This document shows positions 55,601 to 64,000 of a stretch of 64,000 bases of DNA, piece after piece; positions within the stretch are counted from its first letter, which is position 1; every line of letters begins with the position of its first letter. The notes under the pieces are model-generated. The model was not told the DNA's origin, did not search any database, and saw nothing but the letters and a program-made list of their open reading frames with translations. Position numbers and translations under genes: made by a program. This stretch comes from Halichoerus grypus (taxonomy: Eukaryota; Chordata; Mammalia; Carnivora; Phocidae), in NCBI RefSeq assembly GCF_964656455.1, contig NC_135720.1, positions 109,504,696 to 109,568,695 on the forward strand, in the 5' to 3' direction.

Positions 55601-55905
55601 GCCTGTTTTTCATGCTGTTCCCTTAAGCTGAGAAGGCCTAGTTAATTTCTACTCATCCTTTCATGTTCAATTTATCATTAGTTTCTTCAAAAAGCTTTCT
55701 GAGCTCTTTTTGTCTTCTCCCTCAAAATTTTTCCCCTTCCTTCCTCTGCATCCTGATCGTTATATATGGCACACTAGATTACAATTGTCTGTTTGTCCTC
55801 CTCATTAGACTTTGAGTTCCTTGAGGGCAGGGACTGAGACTCGGTTATTCTTTAGCCTTAGTAACTACCAATAAATAATATTCAATATTTAATAAATGAT
55901 GCATT
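55600..55905 (+). mobile_element. L2 LINE 3' fragment
   Basis: It ends with GAGTTCCTTGAGGGCAGGGA then CTGAGACTCGG, the L2 3' words, followed by an AATAAATAATATTC tail. This copy is a good in-window comparison for the minisatellite unit. Confidence 0.85.
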
Positions 55906-55933
55906 ATTTATAGGCAATAGGGAGCTTTTGAAG

Positions 55934-56146
55934 GTAGTACTCAACCAGGGGTAATTTCGCCTCCCAAAGGACATTTGGAAATGTCTGGAAATAGTTTTTG
56001 TTGTTGCAACTCAGTGGGGTGGTGCTACTCAGTGGGGTAGGTAGAAACCATGGATGCTTCTCAACATCCTACTATGCACAAGACAGCTCCTATAACAAGA
56101 ATTATCTGTCCCCAAATGTTATTCATGCAGAGGTTGGAAAACCCTG
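55934..56146. mobile_element. MER20-type hAT DNA transposon, degraded
   Basis: GTACTCAACCAGGGGTAATT, GACATTTGGAAATGTCTGGA (with a one-base difference) and AAGAATTATCTGTCCCCAAA lead to GGTTGGAAAACCCTG. It has the same orientation as the copy at 19784. Confidence 0.8.
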
Positions 56147-56589
56147 TTTTAGAATAATGAAATGGATTTTATCACATTTAAGTCTTCAGAGGGCAGGGAA
56201 TCCATCTGGCTCATTTTACAGATGAGAAGACTGAGCTAGTTGGTTATAGGATCAGGGAAAGAACTTAGACCATGGCACCCTTTCCACACAGTTGCACTGG
56301 CTAACATTTTTTTTAACTATCCACTATTTTAAGTTGTGTAGGAATAGAATAGTTTTTTAAAATGCACACTGTCCTGGGTTCATCAAGCAGGTTTGGGGGA
56401 CAAGGATGAGACTGTTCAGACTGGAGAAAAAAATGTGGAGTCACAGAACAGGCACAGCCAGCCTCATCCCATCCCCCATCCCCCCTACACTGGCCTCTCT
56501 TTTCTGGAAAGATATGCCACAAATCTAGGACTGAGTGGGAAGATTTCTCTCAATGGCTCATTTCTGAACAATTCAATCTGCTCTGGGAA

Positions 56590-56928
56590 ATGAGAGATCA
56601 GCTTGTAGAAGAGAGAATTATTTTAAGCCACTCTGCATTAGAATCAATTAAAGCTCTAGAGGGCCCAGGCTGCCACAGGAGAATTCACTCTAATTGCCAT
56701 AGACCAAGGGGATCCAGTATAACTTTCCTCCTATCAATAACTCCAAGGGAAGCTCTGAACCAAATTTGATGGTTATCTCTCTCTTCAAGTGCCTCAGATT
56801 TAGAATGCTCCTGATCCCAAAGAGTGCCCCACACATACTTCTCATGAGCCAAACCTGCCATTTTCCCAGCAGTAATCAGAGGCCTGGGCTTCTCCCATTT
56901 GGCTCTGTTGACTTAAAAAAGCCAAATG
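56590..56928. other. Repeat-free block left of a CAN-SINE, candidate non-coding element
   Basis: The block has homeodomain-type words (AGAATCAATTAAAGCTC, CTCTAATTGCC) and continues beyond the SINE at 57144-57400. No gene is supported. Confidence 0.35.
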
Positions 56929-57129
56929 TGGGGCGCCTGGGTGGCTGAGTCGTTAAGTGTCTGCCTTCGGCTCAGGTCATGATCCCAGGGTCCTGGGATC
57001 GAGCCCCGCATGGGGCTCCCTGCTCCGCAGGAAGCCTGCTTCTCCCTCCCCCACTCCCTCTGCTTGTGTTCCCTCTGTCGCTGTGTCTCTCTCTGTCAAA
57101 TAAATAAATAAAATCTTTAAAAAAAAAAA
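56929..57129 (+). mobile_element. CAN-SINE, close to consensus
   Basis: GGGGCGCCTGGGTGGCTGAG to AAATAAATAAAATCTTTAAA. It has an exact 14-bp duplication AAAAAAGCCAAATG (56915-56928 and 57130-57143), a clean A-tail and a near-consensus body. Confidence 0.97.
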
Positions 57130-57732
57130 AAAAAAGCCAAATGATTCAGGCACAATACACAGTGAATCAGCAAAGGAAGGAAATGTGGAAAAAAGAATCT
57201 GTGTGGCATCTTGAATAAAAGTGCCTTCCAATAAATTTGGTGAATTGTCTTCAAGGGAATCAGCTGAATGTGTTAATCACTTATTGTATATAACTGTCTG
57301 GTGCATATGTGATTAGCTGGAAATGATATTTGTGGGTCTACTGAGGCTCTGAAATGATGCACAGGGAAAGCTAGATTCTGTAGAAGGAGCTCAACTTTCT
57401 TTGCTAAAGTTTGCCTTGGAGCATAAAAAACCTTCCCTGTATTGGCTGCTACTGGCATGAGAACATGAAGGTGCTACGGGGGGTGGGATGGGGACAGAAA
57501 AGGATAATAAGCATCAGGTCCCGACAAGGAAATGCTATCTCACCACCTCCATTCCTTGTTCTCTTCCTCATCCCTGCCCCCACACAGCACCCCCTCCCCC
57601 TGCCACACACACACACACACATTGGGGAGAAGTAGTTTATTCACTCAGAATTTGGACTCAAATGATCTGAGTTTGAATTCCAGTTCTGTTCCTTTTCAGA
57701 GCCTGAGTCTTCACATATAAATTTGGACTAAT

Positions 57733-57931
57733 CTTTTTTTTAAGAAAAGATTTTATCTATTTTAGAGAGAGAGAGAGAGACCATAAGTGGAGGGGGGTGG
57801 CAGAGAGAAAGGGAGAAGCAGACACCTCGCTGAGCAGGGAGCCTGGTGCAGGGCTCCATCCCAGGACCCTTCTGGAGATCATGACCTGAGTCAAGGCAGA
57901 TGCCCGACAGACTGAGCCACCCAGGCACCCC
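57733..57931 (-). mobile_element. CAN-SINE
   Basis: The reverse copy ends GAGCCACCCAGGCACCCC, with the 9-bp duplication TGGACTAAT (57724-57732 and 57932-57940). Confidence 0.94.
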
Positions 57932-57944
57932 TGGACTAATAATC

Positions 57945-60290
57945 TTAATATCCCCAGCTTGTCAAGGAAGTTTACATGAGATGATGTATATAAAGCACAT
58001 GACTCATGAAGGCACTAAATAAATGTTCTATTATCACTATTGAGTTCAGTCTCTGCCTGGGTAATTTTCTAAAGACAGAAAGTTTGGTCCAGAGGACTAA
58101 TGAGATGAGAATCATGGATATGGATGGTCAAATCTAAGAAAAATAAAACTCTATCAGGGGTCCACTTGAATTTTTGAGGTCTAATGATTTTCCAAACCCC
58201 CTTACAATATGTAAAATGGTTGGGTTGGGAGTTAACCGAAATTTTGAATTGCTCAGCTCTGTATTTAAGTTTCTAGAGAATGGATTTGTCATTGAGCAGG
58301 CTTGGAGAAGGTCTAAAACTTTTAGGACATTGCAACAACCTGGGGCTTACTTAGAGTTCAAAGAGAATATCAAACAAGAATTACCTTGCCAAAGGTCCAA
58401 AGAGAGAAAAATGTCACCATGAAAGGAAACAGAGCTCAATTGGTGAATCTGCACTTAAATACAGGGTGGCTCTAAGTCTCCTACATGCAAGGGTGCCCAA
58501 ACCTAACTGTTCATCAGAATCACTCAAAGAATTTTATAAAAATATATAGACCCCAGAGCCCCACCCTAGAGATTCAAGGGCCATTGAAAGGCTCAGGATC
58601 CTGGGTTTTTTTGTGGGTTTTTTGTTTGGTTTTTGTTTTTGCTTTTTTTTTTTTTTTTTGTTAAAGTGCCAAGGTAATTAGGATTATCAGTCAGGTCTGG
58701 AAATAGCTCAGAGGTCGATGGTCAGGTCCTGGGCTCCTGCTTTAGAAGTGATTCACTGAGTATTAGCTTCTCCTCTCCATCTCCCTTTGTAAAGATCTGA
58801 CCCACGTCTCTCCAAAATAATGTGAGAAAGATTCAGGAGAGGCACTTGGAGCTGATTCTCACTTCAGAGGCCGTAATTTTGGAGTATGTGCTTGAGAGAT
58901 GACACTATCTGACAATGAAGGTCACTGACATCATCAGATGTGTTTTGGACACTCAAGTTGTGTATAATGAGACCCAACCTTCATGATCTCCTCTCCTTCC
59001 ACTCCCACCAGGCACTCAAAGTGTCTCCTAATATACCTTGAAATTTTCTAACATTCTTCACATCTTCCTCCCCAATCTGCAATGAGCTCAATTTCACTAA
59101 TAGAGGCAATATGACCTAGTGGTTAAGAGGCTGGCTTTGGAATTAAGGCAGGCCAGAATTCTGGTGTGGTAGTGAGCTACTTGCACCACCATACTGGTCA
59201 ATACTCTAGGGATGCCAGAGCAACAAAACAGAAGAAGCCTGGGTCACTGTCCAATGGTACTCTCAAGTGATGCCTAGAAGGAAAACATAAATTTCTATTT
59301 TGTTCAAGCTACTCTTATTTTTGGTCTTTACCCCAAAATCTTAAACTATATCCTACTAACTAGTAAACCAACCACTTTAATACAGGTGCTATTAGCTATA
59401 AAGGCTGCTATAGAGGATGGAGCTGGTGCTAGGAGAACATATCTGAGGGAACAAAACCCCAGCTGGGGAACGAGGCCCAGGACAATTTCTAGAGAAGGAA
59501 ATGTTTAAGTCAAGTACGTAAGATGATGGCACTTGATAGGTGAAGAAGGGAGGACAGGGTGCCCCAGATAAGAAGGAAAAGTGTGGGCAAAGATATTGAG
59601 GCAGGATATATTGAGTGTAGGATGCTTGAGAAATTATAAATTAGCACAGCTAAAAAGTAGGGTTTTGATGGGCAGTGAGGAGTAAGGAGGCTCGAGTTTG
59701 GGAGTGGATTTTGTGTGAAGGAAGAAAAGAGGGTGTGGTGGCATGATGAAAACTCTAATCAGAGAAAGCCAATAATAAGTGCTCTACAGTTAGTTTCCCC
59801 TATTAGTAGATTCCCAATGGAAATCCCAGGTTCACAGAGGGGCTCAGTCTGGTGTCCTTGCCAGTGGGATTGCTTGTGAGGCGGACAGGAATCCCCAGTG
59901 GCTGCCACAAACAGACTGTGGGAGGCTGGCTGATTGACAGGCCTATCAATACCACCTCAACCAACCTCGAAGTGAGATCAATGGTTGAGTAAATTTAACC
60001 CAAGCCTATTAAGGGAGAAAGAGGTTTATTTTAGTTCAAACAAGTTCTGGAGAGTGAAAGGAGTCTGGGAAGAAGGCAGAAACAGACGCCATATGTCAGT
60101 TTTTTGACCTGGAAACAATTTGAATTCAATCATCTCAGGTGCATAGTCTCCTCAGTCTAAACACCTTCCAACATACCAATTCTCTACATGCCTTCCAATT
60201 TGTCTGGCTTAGAAAGATGTTATTTTCTTCCCTCTGTTTCTTCCCAGGCCTTTGGTTACCCACTGAGTATGGACCATGCTGGTTTCCTAC
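57945..60290. other. Intergenic: mostly unique sequence
   Basis: No gene is supported. A MER5-like piece lies at about 58495-58610 and a T-run of about 16 near 58645. Part of a MIR head (ATATGACCTAGTGGTTAAGA) is at 59107. An unassigned LTR-like end lies at about 59195-59320. Confidence 0.55.
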
Positions 60291-60299
60291 TCTCTTAGC

Positions 60300-60470
60300 T
60301 GTCCATGTTGACTAAGCATCTACAATGATCCAGGTACTGCCAGGCACCCCCTATCAGCTCAGCTCATCCTGATATTCTCCTGTGAGGTATTATCCCTCCA
60401 TTTATAGATAAATAAATAGAGGGACAATTCCCTTGCCTAAGGCAAAATAAAAATTAGAAGCTAGGGGTTT
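60300..60470 (-). repeat. MIR SINE
   Basis: ACTAAGCATCTACAATGATC, TATTATCCCTCCATTTATAG and CAATTCCCTTGCCTAAGGC match a reverse MIR. Confidence 0.7.
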
Positions 60471-60759
60471 TTGTTTGTTTGACTTTTACAGCTCAACGGA
60501 TTATCACAGTGATTACTCAGGGAATCACCACTTAAGTCAAGAGAGAATTTTGTCAACATTCCTCCCCCTTCAAATCACTACCTCCTCCCTCCCCACCTCT
60601 CTGAGGCCTCTTCTGGTTCCAAACTTCTGTTTTCTCTCCCCATTCCATGCCACCTCCCTGAGCCTCTCTCTTTATAGTAAAGGAAATGGAGCAATAAAGA
60701 GGATAAGGACTTTCCTAGGATTGTAGAGATGTCAGAGCTGGGACTTGAACCCATGTGTT

Positions 60760-61065
60760 CAAAGTCCTCTATACCTTGGTTGATTTCCTCCTCTTATCTT
60801 ACTTAAGTCCTTTCTATCTTTCGAGGCCAATCAAATGCCATCCTCCTCCATGGAGCCTTTTAGACCACCCTGGTTTCACTGATCTTTTCCTCTGCCTGAT
60901 AAGTTCCTGTCTGTCTGTTCCACTGACAGAACCACTTAGCAGATAGTGTCAGGCATTATTTAGCATTTCACATTCTTGTTTCATCTTCCCAGTGAGTCTG
61001 TAAGTTTTCTGAAGGCCGGGGATCACAATTCATACCTGTTTGTGTTCATAGATGCTTGAAAGTGG
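60760..61065 (+). mobile_element. L2 LINE relic
   Basis: CAATCAAATGCCATCCTCCT, GAGCCTTTTAGACCACCCTG and GTCTGTAAGTTTTCTGAAGG match the forward L2 3' region. Confidence 0.75.
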
Positions 61066-61089
61066 TCTGCACAGAGAAGAAGGCAGAAT

Positions 61090-61290
61090 AAGTGGATTCC
61101 TGGGCTCTGGAGTCAGACTCAGGTTCAAACCCTGGCCCTGCTAATTGCTTGCTGTGTGATATCAAATTACTTAATCTCCGTCCAAGTGCATTCCTGAAGG
61201 GTCCTTGAGGAAATTAAAGCACATTATAATTTGCAGGGTCTAGCACAGTGCCTGGCACTTATGAATCATTCCACAAAGATCAACTATTAT
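61090..61290 (+). repeat. MIR SINE
   Basis: CTCTGGAGTCAGACTCAGGT, AACCCTGGCCCTGCTAATTG and TAGCACAGTGCCTGGCACTT match a forward MIR. Confidence 0.85.
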
Positions 61291-61299
61291 TGGAGCCCA

Positions 61300-62630
61300 A
61301 CAAGGGTCCGTTGTTGATAGTGGATTACTCAACTGGTCCTCAAGGTTAAAAAAATTTTTTTGTTGGTTTAGGGAAAAATTCAGATAGAAAATCTTTCCAT
61401 GGGATACAAGCCTAAAAAAGTAACACGCAAGTTGGAAGGAGGCCGAATGTAGCGTTAAGAATTGCCTTACTTCCCCTCCATCATGTCCACCTTACCACAG
61501 GAACAATAATGGCTCCCCAGTGTGCAGGGCACTGAAATGACTAACAGCTGAGTGGGCGACAACCACGCAGAGTCAGGCGCCCTGGCGGTGTTCCTGCTGC
61601 TAAGTCACGCAGAAGGGACCAGATTTCCCTCCAAGCCTTAGCAGCAGCTAATGCTATTAGGATGAAAGATGGGTCCATTTGGGCCCCAAACCCCTGTGTT
61701 CGGGCAAGACTCTGGAAGGTCAACGGCTAGAGAGAAATGCAGGAGTTTCTAAGGAAGAGGCTGAGCAGCCAATTTTGTCAAGAATCAGGAAATACACCAC
61801 TCTGGGCGCATGCGTATATATTTTAGCAAAACAGCCCATTTCTTCAAAGGATTTTAAAAGTCAAAAGCTTGCCTTCCTCCCGACTTTATCCCCATACATA
61901 ACCAGGGAGGAACAAACTTACCTGAAACACAATGCCTACTGCGTTATGCTTTATGTGCATCCTCAAATTGCAAAGAGGTTCTTCTCCAAATACTTTCAGA
62001 CCATTTTAAGGAGAGTCTGGGGATGGGATTTACGTATAGATGATCTTTGCTATAATTCTGTCGGCTTTGTCTGATCATCTGTCCTACAAGCCATGGGAGG
62101 CATTTCTCTGAGCATCATAGCTAAGCACAATAGGACTCAAAACAGAACCATGCCAGGCAAGTCAGGTGGGCGGGGAACTGTCACAACCTGAGATCTTGGG
62201 AGGGAAAGGGAGTTAAAGACCTGCTGAAAAGGGTAATGAGGAAGCTTCAGATAATGGGATTAGGCAGGACTGACTGGGAAAAACCTGCAGAGATTCCTGG
62301 GCTCTTTTGTAACACAAGATCCCCATAAATTGGGTAGGGGACACAAAAAGGCAAAACTCAAACCAGCAGTAGCTGTCAGGCAAAAGCAGTTGTGACCACC
62401 AAGCCAAGAACAGGTGGGGGGGGGGGAGCGGTCAAGGGGTGATCTGGCAACACTTTCCAATGTAAATGCAAAAGGTAGTGCTATCAAAAAAAAGAACTTT
62501 CCCCAGAAATATTTGTTGTCTACAGCAATGCCCAGGAATATATAACCTCATCAGCTTGCCTTTGCAGGCCTCAGTTTCCCCATATTGGAATCTAAAGAAG
62601 TCATACTACTTCCCCAACCTGAGTCAGTGA
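61300..62630. other. Intergenic unique sequence
   Basis: No gene is supported. A 131-codon plus frame (61679-62074) shows no family features. A G11 run lies at 62416-62426. Confidence 0.55.
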
Positions 62631-62659
62631 CCCTCCTCTGCTCCCTCAGATCTTCATGT

Positions 62660-62810
62660 GTAATTGTCTTTTAATGAGTCTCAACTAGACCTTAAACTCC
62701 TCAGGGCTGGGACTATATTTTAGGCCTCTCTGCATCCTCAAAGCCTGGCACAGGGCCTGGCCTATAACAAGATTTTAGTCAACATTTGCTGACTGAATGG
62801 TCTCTGAAGT
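62660..62810 (+). mobile_element. L2 LINE 3' end
   Basis: CTTAAACTCCTCAGGGCTGG, AAAGCCTGGCACAGGGCCTG and CAACATTTGCTGACTGAATG are L2 terminal words. Confidence 0.85.
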
Positions 62811-62814
62811 CCTT

Positions 62815-64000
62815 GGAGGACTGAATCATAGAATGACTGGATCCTGTCATCCACGGGGCTCAACATAATGTGTGGGCCAACTCGTCTTCCCAGAAGCTGG
62901 CCCAGGCTGCTTCACTTGAGGCACTGGTGGCCTTCCCCTCCTCTTCCTTTCTCTATTTTATTCCCATCTCCAAATATCATTCTGCTTATACTGTGCCAGT
63001 CTAAAAGCCCTGTTTTGCTTGCTTCAAACTTGAAGACAGAGGTCTAGTAAATCTGAACTACCAACTAACCCACTGGTTGACTTCCCTTTCTGCCTCGCTT
63101 AGGTCTTGCATGGATCTTGCCTTAGACTCTCTTGGAAGAAGATCCTGAGATAATGATTCGAATGGAAGAAGTTTACCAGGGAAGTGAGTCCCAGAAGCAC
63201 AGACAGTGAAGCAGAGAAGTAAGACGGGAAAGGGAAGAAAAGTGATATAGGATGCTTTAACGAGCAGGTACTGCTTGGGCAACTGAGGCTTGCTCCTCCC
63301 GATGATCCCTGGGAGACTCTGTGGAACACACCTCAGAGTCATCCCGAATGAGGGGCAAGGGATCTGGGGTGTTTATCCACCAACTCCTACCCACAACTGG
63401 TTGGAGGCTATTTGAGGGACGGGAGGAATAAGCCCCCTCTGCTGCTAGTCTGCCTCATGCACTAGTTGAACACACTTGAGCAGCCAGAGAAAGCCACCAG
63501 GTGCTTACAGAAACAAGCCATCAGCAGGTGCAGCCATAGTGAGATCTGAGGGGATAGGGGCAGCGGCGCCATCACCTTATATGACATATTCTTAGCCCGA
63601 TGCCCCAGAGTCTTCCATTCTCTCCTCCCGGTTTGCTCTACTTGCATTAACAGGAAGTTTTCCAGTTGGAAGAGATTTGGTCATCATCTGGGCTAACCAT
63701 ATCTCTCCTCAGTTCAGAAAGCCCCTCGACAACATTCCTGAAAGGTGGCTGGTCAGCTTCTGATTGAATATTGCTAGTGTCAGGGAACTCACCGCTCTGA
63801 GGCAGCCCACGCTGTTGCTGAAATAATAGAGTTGCTGAAAAATCCTTTTTTTTTTTTTAAGTTTCCACATATATTACCTTGTAATTTCTGACTGTTGGCC
63901 TTAATTCTGCCTTTTGGAGTCCCACAGAATGATTCTCCTCCCCTACTTACAATAGCCCTTTTAATAGTTTCTAAAAATACCTGGTGTATTTTCACTATGA
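62815..64000. other. Intergenic sequence to the end of the window
   Basis: An unassigned old repeat may cover about 63150-63440 (GAAGAAGTTTACCAGGGAAG). No gene, RNA gene or SAYSD1 exon is recognised. Confidence 0.55.

Noticed and set aside
61679..62074. Plus frame of 131 codons near the right edge
   Set aside because: There is no family features and no flanking splice sites. I compared it with what I remember of SAYSD1 and saw no match.

Overview
This window is nuclear DNA from a placental mammal, almost certainly a caniform carnivoran. It has spliced exons with GT-AG introns, ancient mammalian repeats (MIR, L2, MER5A, MER20, MLT1) and fourteen tRNA-derived CAN-SINE copies. Those copies share the head CGCCTGGGTGGCTCAG, a central block resembling GGCTCAGGTCATGATCCCAGGG, and an AAATAAATAAAATCTT(A)n tail, a pattern restricted to carnivores. 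The species cannot be resolved by eye.

Only one protein-coding gene is supported: KCNK5 (TASK-2, a two-pore-domain potassium channel), on the + strand in bases 1-8350. The window opens inside intron 1, so exon 1 and the promoter lie upstream. Four coding exons (1612-1723, 2892-3058, 3369-3537, 5638-6503) join in frame and encode the equivalent of human residues 63-499, up to a TGA stop at 6501-6503. The human lengths and residue numbers used here are recalled from knowledge of the family. A 3' UTR of about 1.85 kb follows, with AATAAA signals at 7739 and 8324. The first half of the channel's pore is built from exons 2 and 3 and the second half from exons 4 and 5. Both selectivity filters (TIGYG and TIGFG), the glycosylation site and the known pH-gating residues are present.

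From about 8350 to 64000 (about 55.7 kb) I find no credible gene. This agrees with the long gap downstream of KCNK5 in human, where the next gene in that direction is SAYSD1 and then GLP1R (established knowledge; the window does not appear to reach them). The layout is as follows: 8.35-16 kb is mostly unique sequence with MIR, L2 and MLT1 relics; 16-21.3 kb is a CAN-SINE cluster inserted into older LINE and LTR relics; 21.5-22.7 kb holds an L2 copy and two alternating purine-pyrimidine microsatellites; 23.1-26.45 kb holds a GC-rich minisatellite with a small satellite-like seed 1.3 kb before it; 29.4-33.6 kb is LINE-rich; 34.55-35.03 kb is a probable solo retroviral LTR with a tiny L1 tail next to it; 35.3-64 kb is mixed unique sequence, MIR, L2, L1 relics, MER20 and further CAN-SINEs, with a few repeat-free blocks that could be regulatory.

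The most unusual structure is the minisatellite at 24545-26454. It has a 39-bp basic unit, a 17-bp partial unit, a higher-order period of about 284 bp, a resemblance to the 3' end of L2, and a tract of about 36 bp shared with flanking DNA 1.46 kb away. I found no evidence of an undescribed multi-gene system.
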